Positions 1 through 7,656 of a stretch of DNA of 50,404 nucleotides are shown here, in pieces. The stretch comes from an uncultured Blautia sp. Lineage in GTDB: Bacteria > Bacillota > Clostridia > Lachnospirales > Lachnospiraceae. The notes beneath the pieces were generated by a model that had not been told where the DNA came from, made no database searches, and saw only the letters and a program-made list of their open reading frames with translations. Position numbers and translations under genes: made by a program. The DNA lies in NCBI GenBank assembly GCA_900556555.1, contig USPF01000005.1, positions 1 to 50,404 on the forward strand. The letters are read 5' to 3'. The first letter of the stretch is position 1. Each line of letters begins with the position of its first letter.

Positions 1-1465
1 CAACGCAGGCTGCGATGGCATCCATTTCCCATCCCTGTCCATAAGCTGCGGAACCAGAACCAACCATTCTGATACATTCCAGCCAGGAACCAAATCCGTA
101 AAGGATACCAGCCATTACGAAAGCACCTACAGTTACACCAAATACAGAGATACCGGATACTGCTGCTGCTTCTGGATTTCCACCTACTGCATACAGGTTT
201 TTACCAAATGTTGTTTTATTCCAGATAAACCATACAATTGCAACTGCTGCAACAGCCCAGAGAATGATGGTCGGGAAACCATTGATTTTCGGAATGATCA
301 TGCTTGGAATCGTAGATTCAATAGCACCGAAGGAAACACCCTTTGTCGCATAGGTAACAAGACCAAAGATAACCAGCATGTTTGCCATTGTTGAAATAAA
401 TGGATGCATTTTAAATTTCGCTGTAAAGAAACCTGCGATTGTTGTGAAGAATGTACACAGTACAATACAAACAACTAATGCTAAAATTACTCTTGCAACT
501 ACAGACATATTTGTAAAATCAAAGATATGTCCGAAAACACCACCGGTATTGATACCCTGATGCATGATAATCGTTGCTGCTGTCATACCCATACCAACCA
601 TACGGCCAATAGAAAGGTCTGTACCGGCAAGGAGGATCAGCGCTGCTACACCAAGTGCAAGGAACATTCTAGGTGATGCCTGCTGCAGGATATTTAAAAC
701 GTTGTTGTAAGTCAACAGTGGTGTATTTTTTACGATTGGAGTAATAATACACAGTGCGATGAAGATAATGATAATCGCAATATACAATCCATTCTGAAGG
801 AAGAATGCTCTGCGGTTAAAGGTATATTTGTAGTTTTCCCATTTCTGAGCTCTTGACTCCAGGAATGTAAACTTGGACAGACGGAGCAGGTCAATCAAAT
901 GGAATTTATGATTGTATGCTGCATGTCTGCGGTCTTTAATCTGCTGAAGGTCTTTTTCCAGTTCAATCTTCGCATTGGAAAGTCTGTTTTTATAAACATA
1001 ATTTTCATCCTTGATTTCCTGATGATCTGTCAGCTTGGAAAGAATATCTTTATGTTCTGCTTCCAGCTCTTTCAGCCTCTTCTGATATCTTTCTTTTGCA
1101 GCCACTTTTTCTACCTGGCAGCTTGCCAGTACCGGCTGATAATATTCTTTATCAAAATGAGCATTCAGATATCCTTCTGCATCCGCAATTAACTTGGAAA
1201 TCTGATCCTTATTCTTCGCTTCAACTGCTTTTGCTTTTTCAAGCTCTGTCTTATATTTTGCAATCTCTGATTCTTTCTCACTCTTTGAAATGCTACGATC
1301 TCTTTTTAAACCGTCAATTTTATTCTGAAGAGCAACTACTTTTTCTGTACCATCTGCTCTGAGGCCGTCGATTTCTTTTTGAATCTTTCCTACATAATCG
1401 TCGATAGGCTGACGCAGTTTCGTTTCCTGATCTGCAGTCAGAATCTTGCTATTTTCATTTGCCAT
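1..1465 (-). CDS. mglC: Galactose/methyl-galactoside ABC importer permease with long coiled-coil N-terminus (partial, C-terminus beyond window)
   Basis: This is the membrane permease of a sugar ABC importer of the BPD_transp_2 (MglC/RbsC) family. The start ATG at 1463-1465 has a GAGGGAG site 10 bases upstream and lies 18 bases after the ATPase gene, completing the order mglB-mglA-mglC. The first transmembrane segment begins only near residue 225. Family markers follow, such as the segment with GTDLSIG and, further on, FGKNLYAVGGN. The first 220 or so residues are highly charged, rich in Lys, Glu, Gln and Leu, and look like a cytoplasmic coiled coil; E. coli MglC lacks this part. The frame stays open to base 2, so the gene continues off the left edge. 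The permease assignment is firm; the role of the extension is unknown. Confidence 0.9.
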   Translation of the reverse strand, partial: MANENSKILTADQETKLRQPIDDYVGKIQKEIDGLRADGTEKVVALQNKIDGLKRDRSISKSEKESEIAKYKTELEKAKAVEAKNKDQISKLIADAEGYLNAHFDKEYYQPVLASCQVEKVAAKERYQKRLKELEAEHKDILSKLTDHQEIKDENYVYKNRLSNAKIELEKDLQQIKDRRHAAYNHKFHLIDLLRLSKFTFLESRAQKWENYKYTFNRRAFFLQNGLYIAIIIIFIALCIITPIVKNTPLLTYNNVLNILQQASPRMFLALGVAALILLAGTDLSIGRMVGMGMTAATIIMHQGINTGGVFGHIFDFTNMSVVARVILALVVCIVLCTFFTTIAGFFTAKFKMHPFISTMANMLVIFGLVTYATKGVSFGAIESTIPSMIIPKINGFPTIILWAVAAVAIVWFIWNKTTFGKNLYAVGGNPEAAAVSGISVFGVTVGAFVMAGILYGFGSWLECIRMVGSGSAAYGQGWEMDAIAACV

Positions 1466-1483
1466 ATCTATTACACTCCCTCA

Positions 1484-2992
1484 TTATAGGTATTTTGCAC
1501 TGAGTCTTAACAGTTCTTCCTGATTGGTTTCTTTGGTGTTTACAATACCGGAAAGGCGTCCGTTGGACATAACACCGATACGATTGGTGATACCCAGAAT
1601 TTCAGGCATTTCAGAAGAAACAACAATAATGGTTTTTCCTTCTTTTGCCATCTTGATGATCAATTCATAGATTTCATATTTTGCACCAACGTCAATACCT
1701 CTGGTCGGTTCATCCATCATGAACACCTTCGGATTTCTCTCAAGCCACTTACCAAAAATAATCTTCTGCTGGTTTCCACCGGAAAGACTGGTGATCATAT
1801 CATCCGGTCCCATACATTTTGTATGCATGACTTTAATTTCATTGTTAGTAGCTTTTATCATTTTAGAATCAGAAAGTGCAATTCCGGACTTATACTGATT
1901 TAAGTTCGCAATCGTGGTGTTAAAGGTAAGGTCACTCTTTAAGAAGAGACCATTTGCCTTTCTTTCTTCTGTAATCATGGCAAAGCCATGTTCCATAGCC
2001 TCTTTGGCACTATTGAAGTTCATGAGACGGTCATTAAAGTACACGCGTCCTGCTGCCCTGGTTCTTACACCAAAGATGGTCTCAAGAAGTTCTGTACGTC
2101 CTGCACCTACTAATCCGTAAAGTCCAAAAATTTCTCCCTCTCTTACATCAAAGGACACATCACTTAAATGAGGCTCGAACTTTGTGGAAAGATTCTGAAC
2201 AGACAAAATAACATCCTTTGGTGTATTGTCCACCGGTGGAAATCTGTTTTCCAAAGAACGTCCAACCATCGCTGCAATCAATTCATTCATGTTGGTATCT
2301 TTGGAACTTTTTGTCATAACCAGATTACCATCACGAAGTACAGAAATCTCATCACAGATTTCAAAAATTTCATCCATTTTATGAGAAATGTAAATCAGAG
2401 AGATACCCTGGTCTTTTAACATTCTCATCATTTCAAACAGCTTCTCTACTTCCTGAATATTCAGAGAAGATGTAGGCTCATCCAAAACAATAACCTTAGA
2501 ATTATAGGAAATCGCTTTTGCAATTTCACACATCTGCCGCTGGGAAACAGACATATTTCTCATTGGCTGAGTCAGGTTTACTGTCATACCTAATTTACGG
2601 AAAAGCTCGGAAGCTTCTCTTTTCATTCTTCCTTCGTCGATTACACCGACAGAATTACGTGGGTAACGACCTAAAAACAAGTTATCAATTACGTTTCTTT
2701 CCAGACACTGATTCAGCTCCTGATGCACCATTGCGATACCGTTTTCAAGAGCATCCTTAGGTCCGGAAAAACTTACCTCTTTTCCGTCAAGGAAAATTTT
2801 TCCGTCATCCTTCTGATAAGTACCAAAAAGACATTTCATCATCGTTGACTTACCGGCGCCGTTTTCACCCATCAGACCCATAACTGTTCCCCTCTTCACA
2901 TCAAGATTGATGTGATCCAGAACACGGTTTCGTCCAAAGGATTTACTCATATCGCGTATCGATAAGACGATATCATCTTTCTTATCTGCCAT
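1484..2992 (-). CDS. mglA: Galactose/methyl-galactoside ABC importer ATPase (two ABC domains)
   Basis: This is the 502-residue cytoplasmic ATPase of the importer, with the tandem ABC layout of MglA/RbsA. Domain 1 has Walker A GENGAGKS, signature SVSQRQMCEIAKA and Walker B VIVLDEPTSSL. Domain 2 has the variant P-loop GLVGAGRTE, signature LSGGNQQK and Walker B MMDEPTRGID, which are normal for this family. I chose the ATG at 2990-2992 because AGGAG lies 7 bases upstream and the protein then begins MADKKDDIVL. The open frame extends 24 codons further, but no ribosome site supports that. It sits between the binding protein gene and the permease gene, in one transcription unit. Confidence 0.95.
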   Translation of the reverse strand: MADKKDDIVLSIRDMSKSFGRNRVLDHINLDVKRGTVMGLMGENGAGKSTMMKCLFGTYQKDDGKIFLDGKEVSFSGPKDALENGIAMVHQELNQCLERNVIDNLFLGRYPRNSVGVIDEGRMKREASELFRKLGMTVNLTQPMRNMSVSQRQMCEIAKAISYNSKVIVLDEPTSSLNIQEVEKLFEMMRMLKDQGISLIYISHKMDEIFEICDEISVLRDGNLVMTKSSKDTNMNELIAAMVGRSLENRFPPVDNTPKDVILSVQNLSTKFEPHLSDVSFDVREGEIFGLYGLVGAGRTELLETIFGVRTRAAGRVYFNDRLMNFNSAKEAMEHGFAMITEERKANGLFLKSDLTFNTTIANLNQYKSGIALSDSKMIKATNNEIKVMHTKCMGPDDMITSLSGGNQQKIIFGKWLERNPKVFMMDEPTRGIDVGAKYEIYELIIKMAKEGKTIIVVSSEMPEILGITNRIGVMSNGRLSGIVNTKETNQEELLRLSAKYL

Positions 2993-3042
2993 ATTTTTTA
3001 CTCCTGTATCTTGATATTTTAAATATCTCAAATGATGGTTAT

Positions 3043-3062
3043 GGGGAGAATTTCTTCTCCCC
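3043..3062 (-). promoter_or_regulatory. Intercistronic stem-loop between mglB and mglA
   Basis: A perfect 8-bp stem (GGGGAGAA/TTCTCCCC) closes a GAAA tetraloop as read on the minus strand. No T-run follows, so it is not a classic terminator. Such stem-loops after binding-protein genes commonly protect the upstream mRNA and give more binding protein than ATPase and permease. That role is inferred here. Confidence 0.65.
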
Positions 3063-3094
3063 AAATAGCCTTGTTCATATGATTTAGAATAGAA

Positions 3095-4411
3095 TTACTG
3101 GTTCAGTAATGCTGTGTAAGAAGCTGCATTGTCTGTCTTAACCATGTTGATTGCAAATGCATCATACTGACCTGGATTTCCAAGACGGTTTGTAATGTTG
3201 GACTCTGTCTGTCCGTCACCACCGATGTATTCAACTTCCAGATTCAGAAGATCATCATATTTCTGAAGCAGTGGCTGATATGTAGCACTCAGGAAGTTAT
3301 CAGATGCGTTGTAAATGTTCAGCCATACTTTCTTAACAGGTGATTTTGCTTCGTCTAACTGTTTTGATACAGGCTCAAATGTCTTAGTAGAGTCTGCGAA
3401 ATCTTTGTAGTTATCTGCTGTTACTGCTACGTTTAATGCGTAGTAAGAACGTTCATCTGCTTTATATACATATTCCTGATCGCTAAGAACGTTTCCTGCT
3501 TCATCAGCTGTTCCGATACCTGTGTCAATATCAACACCGTCTAATGCGTTACGAAGTACACGCAGTGTCAGGTAAGCCTGAACGTCAGCATGCTGGCTGA
3601 TTGTTCCGCCGTAACCTTCTGCAATAGCTGCTACAGCGTCGCTGTTAGCATCGTATCCGAATGTAGGAACTTTATTATCTTTTGACCATGCATTGAACAT
3701 AGACATTCCCATACCATCGTTGTTAGAAACAACAACGTCAATGTCTTTACCAAAAGAAGATGACCATGTACCGATTGCGTTACCTGCTGTAGCTGCATCC
3801 CATGTAGCACCTGCAGAGTTTTTCATTTCCTGAGAAGCCAGCTCACGAACTACATATGTTTTTCCACCGATTTCTAAGGAACCATCCTGTACTGCACCAG
3901 CTTTACCATCTACGTTTGTACCAACTGGTTCACTGTTGATAGCACCGTCTTTTTCAATACCTGTTCCAAGAGCTTTACGAACACCTCTTGTACGTGCGAT
4001 TGAGTCGTTATGTCCGATATCACCGATTGCAAGAACGTAACCGATTACACCATCACCGTTACGGTCAAGACCTTCGATGTTTTTCTCGATGTATTCTTTA
4101 ACCATCTGTCCCTGAAGTTCTGCACCCTGGTTAGCATCGAATCCTACATAATAAGTATCTTTGTTGAAGTTTAAAGCATTCATGTCCAATTCTCCTGTGG
4201 AGCTGTTGGATGGCTGACGGTTGAACCATACTAATGGTTTGTCCTTGTTTGCAAGAGCTGCACCGTCTTCTTTTTTCTCAGAACCTTCTTTGGAAGCTTC
4301 TTCTTTTTTCTCTGGTTCAGCAGAGCCTGAATCACCAGAACCACCGCCACAAGCTGTAGCTGAGAAAGCTAACATAGCTGCCATTGTCCATACCACTAAT
4401 TTTTTCTTCAT
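3095..4411 (-). CDS. mglB: Circularly permuted MglB-type galactose/glucose-binding lipoprotein
   Basis: This is the extracellular sugar-binding protein of the mgl importer (438 residues). A signal peptide ends at a lipobox with Cys21, followed by a Gly/Ser/Glu/Lys linker. The mature domain starts with VWFNRQPS, which matches a segment near residue 90 of E. coli MglB. It then follows MglB order through the Ca-loop DRNGDGVI, GHNDSIART, TWDAA, SNNDGMGM and FGYDAN. After a linker near residues 340-358 comes the part that is N-terminal in E. coli MglB (IYNASDNFLS to AFAINMV). Sugar ligands appear kept: D371 and F373 (D14, F16 in E. coli), N64 (N91), H134/D136/R140 (H152/D154/R158), W204 (W183), N231 (N211) and D254 (D236); N256 is Gln273. 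The start has AAGGAGG 7 bases upstream. The gene symbol is by homology; the exact sugar is not shown. Confidence 0.93.
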   Translation of the reverse strand: MKKKLVVWTMAAMLAFSATACGGGSGDSGSAEPEKKEEASKEGSEKKEDGAALANKDKPLVWFNRQPSNSSTGELDMNALNFNKDTYYVGFDANQGAELQGQMVKEYIEKNIEGLDRNGDGVIGYVLAIGDIGHNDSIARTRGVRKALGTGIEKDGAINSEPVGTNVDGKAGAVQDGSLEIGGKTYVVRELASQEMKNSAGATWDAATAGNAIGTWSSSFGKDIDVVVSNNDGMGMSMFNAWSKDNKVPTFGYDANSDAVAAIAEGYGGTISQHADVQAYLTLRVLRNALDGVDIDTGIGTADEAGNVLSDQEYVYKADERSYYALNVAVTADNYKDFADSTKTFEPVSKQLDEAKSPVKKVWLNIYNASDNFLSATYQPLLQKYDDLLNLEVEYIGGDGQTESNITNRLGNPGQYDAFAINMVKTDNAASYTALLNQ

Positions 4412-4467
4412 AATAATCCTCCTTCGCTTTGCACCCTTCGGTGCCCTTCGTTTATAATGGCATTATA
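4412..4467 (-). promoter_or_regulatory. mglB promoter -10 and leader
   Basis: A TATAAT box lies on the minus strand at 4462-4467; I see no convincing -35 at 16-18 bases. The leader holds a small GCACC/GGTGC stem-loop (4431-4444) and a strong AAGGAGG site before the ATG. With the terminator at 4610-4643 upstream, the mgl genes should have their own transcript. Confidence 0.45.
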
Positions 4468-4609
4468 CACAATTATTTCCAAAGAAAATATAGAATATTT
4501 TTCTCTATTCATTCAAATTTTTAAGGTATTTCTGTGTACATAGCATAAATTTGTATATTTTTCCGTCGTTTTCTAGTCCTTCTGCACGAAATATGGATAA
4601 CATAGAAAA

Positions 4610-4643
4610 AATCCGGAAGGGCATGATAGACACCTTCCGGATT
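4610..4643 (-). terminator. Rho-independent terminator after the YihS-like gene
   Basis: The 11-bp arms AATCCGGAAGG and CCTTCCGGATT enclose a 12-base loop and are followed on the minus strand by six T. It lies just downstream of the isomerase stop codon and ends the long glycan operon ahead of the mgl genes. Confidence 0.92.
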
Positions 4644-4647
4644 TTTC

Positions 4648-5895
4648 TTAAATTCTTTTTTCTTCTTTTACAGCCAAAGCAATCGACAGTTCCGGTGTAT
4701 GATATGGAATCAAAGTTGCCTGAAGTGCGTGATAAATATCTGATTTTCCAGGCCATACAGTTCCAATCACTTCATTCTTCTCATTCATCTGATGGAACCA
4801 GGAGCCGTTCACATGATCCAGGACTTTTTCATCTAAATACTTCATAAACTCTGCATAATCAGCAGCATATTTTTCCTTCTTTGTCACATGATACAGAACT
4901 GCAGAAGTATTGATTGCCTCTGCAAGAGTCCAGTGCATTCTGTCATGTACCACTGGTTTTCCTTCCCAGTCTGTGGTATATACGATACCTGGTGCTCCGT
5001 CTGCATTCCATGCATCTTCCACTGCACGGTTAAACAGGTTTTCTGCTGCTTCCACATATTTTGCAGCACCTTCCTGATTTTCTTTATGTGCAGAAAGTGC
5101 CCACTGGGTAATCAGTCTCGCCCATTCAATTCCATGTCCCGGTGTTGCACCGTAGGGCTTGAACTGGTCTGCCGGCTGCTTTTTATTGCATTCCAGATCT
5201 GCTTCCCATTTTTTTGTAAAATGCTCCGGAATTCTCCAGTTGTTATCAGAAGCCCATACCAGAACACGGTCAATGATACGGCCTGCTCTTATGCGGTATT
5301 TCTCATCCCCTGTTACATCTGCTGCTGCAAGAAATGCTTCTACTGTATGCATATTGGCATTCAGTCCTCTGTAATCATCCAGAACCGTAAATTCTGTATT
5401 CCAGGTATCACAAGACAGTCCTTCTTCCTCATTCCAGAAACGCAGGTCATAGAGTTTCAGGGCATCCTCTAAAAGTTCCTGTGCACCTTCAACACCTGTC
5501 AGTACACCGGAGGATGCTGCCAAAATAACAAAAGCATGAGCATAGCACTGTTTATTAGGCAGAATCTCATTTACAGAGGTAAGCCCTGCATACCAGCCGC
5601 CATTTTTATCATCGTGAAGTTCACCTTTTAATCCCTTGATTGCTGCTGCTGCCAGTTCCCTGCTTCCTTCATGTCCCAGAAATGTTCCGATACTGTACAC
5701 ATGTGCCATACGGGAAGTAATCCATGTCTCACGGTTTCTCTCTTTCCACGGAGTCCCATCATCCCCCAGATAATAAGAACTTCCTCCCGGAGATGGAAAC
5801 TGATGTCCAAAGCTTAAAAGATTTTCTGTGATACTCTTTAAAAAGCTTCTGTTTTCTTCTGTATCAATCACGTATTTTCTATTTGTTTCAACCAT
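4648..5895 (-). CDS. YihS-like aldose-ketose isomerase (AGE family, alpha/alpha-barrel)
   Basis: This 415-residue protein belongs to the N-acylglucosamine 2-epimerase fold and resembles E. coli YihS along its whole length. Shared blocks are WITSRMAHVYS, NANMHTVEAF, TPGHGIEWARL, IVYTTDWEGKPVV and SDIYHALQ. By alignment to my memory of YihS, the catalytic set is R62, H183, H254 and H389. Two positions I recall as contacting the sulfonate of sulfofructose (Arg238, Gln379 in YihS) appear to be Gln244 and Ser385 here. A neutral or uronic aldose is therefore as likely a substrate as sulfoquinovose. The start has GGGGGAG 7 bases upstream. It is the last gene before the terminator and lies 99 bases after the YesN-like gene; a TATAAT at 5966-5971 might allow separate transcription. 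Confidence 0.85.
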   Translation of the reverse strand: MVETNRKYVIDTEENRSFLKSITENLLSFGHQFPSPGGSSYYLGDDGTPWKERNRETWITSRMAHVYSIGTFLGHEGSRELAAAAIKGLKGELHDDKNGGWYAGLTSVNEILPNKQCYAHAFVILAASSGVLTGVEGAQELLEDALKLYDLRFWNEEEGLSCDTWNTEFTVLDDYRGLNANMHTVEAFLAAADVTGDEKYRIRAGRIIDRVLVWASDNNWRIPEHFTKKWEADLECNKKQPADQFKPYGATPGHGIEWARLITQWALSAHKENQEGAAKYVEAAENLFNRAVEDAWNADGAPGIVYTTDWEGKPVVHDRMHWTLAEAINTSAVLYHVTKKEKYAADYAEFMKYLDEKVLDHVNGSWFHQMNEKNEVIGTVWPGKSDIYHALQATLIPYHTPELSIALAVKEEKRI

Positions 5896-5994
5896 TATAG
5901 TTCTCCCCCTGCCAGGATTTTTCTTTTAATTCTAACAGACTTTTCCTGTAAAAAACAGTGGAAGAATTATAGAATTTTTATCTTTTTCTTATCT

Positions 5995-7641
5995 TTATCT
6001 CTTTCGCATTGTTTCGTAATCACTTGGCGTCATACCGGTAATACGTTTGAAAACCTTACTGAAGTAATAGGGATTCTCAAATCCAAGCATATCTGATATT
6101 TCATACATCATATATTCATGCATGCCAAGTAAATCCTTGGCCTTTTCGATTTTTACATGGTTTACATAATCATTCAAATTACTTCCTGTTGTTTTCTTGA
6201 AAACACTGCTCAAATATCCCTGGCTGATACCGATATCGCTGGAAATCATAGCAAGGGTCAGTTTTTCTTTATAATTCTTCTGCACGTATTTCTTTGCTGC
6301 ATTCACAAGCTGTTCTGTCTTGCTTCCTCCCTCCAAGGTCTCCATGGTACTTGAGATCCATCTTCCCAAATCTTTGAGCCAGCTTACATTTTCTTCCAAA
6401 GTAAAACATTGTCCAAGGCGCTCCACGATTTCTGAAGGATATGGAAACTCCTTCGCTTCATCCTTTTTTCCGCTTTCTGCATAATCAAAGAAAAAATAAT
6501 ACAGATTCATACAAGCATCAATCACCTGCTCCTTAGCCGGTTTATATTCAGAAAAAAGTTCTGCCACTTCTGAAAACACCTGCTCTACTTTCTGTCTGTC
6601 TTGTACCATAAGTGCCTGCTTCAGATCCTTCTTCAGAAAGCTGATATCAAACACGTTATGTCTGGAATGTCTGTCCTGAAGTTCGTTCTGTTCAAAATCT
6701 CCTGCGTACAGAACAGAACACTGGCTATGATAATAATAATACTCTTCCATATCTCTTATCTCATCTGCTGCATCCCTGATTCCATCCCAGATATTACTTG
6801 CTGGTGTACTCACCGCTACCAGTGCCTGCATACCAAAGTAGTCACGGAAAATATGTAAGATTTTCTTTCCGGCATTTTTGAGATTTCCCGGCATTTTATC
6901 TTTAGGAAATACTACGAGAAATCCTCTTCTCTCCCAGTTGATTATACAGTAAACATCGCTGATTCTGTCCATAAACTGTTTCAGCAGGCTTGATGCATAT
7001 TCCATGGTTTCTTTTTGTGCTGATTCCTCTGTTTTCTGGAAAATGTGCTCCTCCTGCTTATAAGGCCTGATCCACCACAAAACAGGATTCACATAGAGTT
7101 CTTCCAGCCCAAGGCTTTCCACATCTGCACGCCATTTTTTCTGAAGTTCTCCACACTCACCCTTCCTTTTTTCCATAATTTCTGTAAAAAAGGCTCTGGT
7201 GGTTTCTTCTGCATTCCTCTGAAGAACTTCTTGGACAACCACATGTTCTTCCATAGCCTTTTTCTCCCTACACACTGAAACGGCTTTTTTCAGGCTTTCT
7301 CCCAGCACTTCCGGAGTAATCTCTATTTTCACTAAATAGTCCAGAGCCCCAAGCCTAAGGGCTTTTTGTACCAGAGAAAATTCCTCCAGGTTTGTCAGCA
7401 GAAGAAATTCTGCCTGATATCCCTGTTCTCTGCATTTTTCCATGAAATCCAGCCCGTTCATTGCCGGCATCTTGATATCAGTAATGACAATATCCGGCTG
7501 TATTTCTTTCATCTTTTCCAGTGCCTGGTTTCCGTTTGTCGCCTTTCCCACAACCGTACAGTTATACTCTTCCCACTTCATCATAGATGCAATACCAGCC
7601 AATATTAACGGTTCGTCATCCACTAGTAAAATACGATACAT
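5995..7641 (-). CDS. YesN-like response regulator (receiver domain + AraC-type DNA-binding domain)
   Basis: This is a 548-residue transcription factor. Residues 1-120 form a receiver domain with acidic pocket VDDEP, phospho-acceptor Asp55 in TDIKMP, and Lys105. A long middle region of unknown fold follows. The last 100 or so residues are a double helix-turn-helix of the AraC family, with the typical FSKVFKRITGMTPSDYE ending. It is 15 bases downstream of the YesM-like kinase gene and is almost certainly its partner. Sensor/regulator pairs of this kind usually switch on the neighbouring sugar importer and hydrolase genes, here the glycosaminoglycan-type operon in which it is embedded. The ATG start follows an AGAGG site. 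Confidence 0.93.
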   Translation of the reverse strand: MYRILLVDDEPLILAGIASMMKWEEYNCTVVGKATNGNQALEKMKEIQPDIVITDIKMPAMNGLDFMEKCREQGYQAEFLLLTNLEEFSLVQKALRLGALDYLVKIEITPEVLGESLKKAVSVCREKKAMEEHVVVQEVLQRNAEETTRAFFTEIMEKRKGECGELQKKWRADVESLGLEELYVNPVLWWIRPYKQEEHIFQKTEESAQKETMEYASSLLKQFMDRISDVYCIINWERRGFLVVFPKDKMPGNLKNAGKKILHIFRDYFGMQALVAVSTPASNIWDGIRDAADEIRDMEEYYYYHSQCSVLYAGDFEQNELQDRHSRHNVFDISFLKKDLKQALMVQDRQKVEQVFSEVAELFSEYKPAKEQVIDACMNLYYFFFDYAESGKKDEAKEFPYPSEIVERLGQCFTLEENVSWLKDLGRWISSTMETLEGGSKTEQLVNAAKKYVQKNYKEKLTLAMISSDIGISQGYLSSVFKKTTGSNLNDYVNHVKIEKAKDLLGMHEYMMYEISDMLGFENPYYFSKVFKRITGMTPSDYETMRKR

Positions 7642-7656
7642 TTTTCCAACCTCTTT

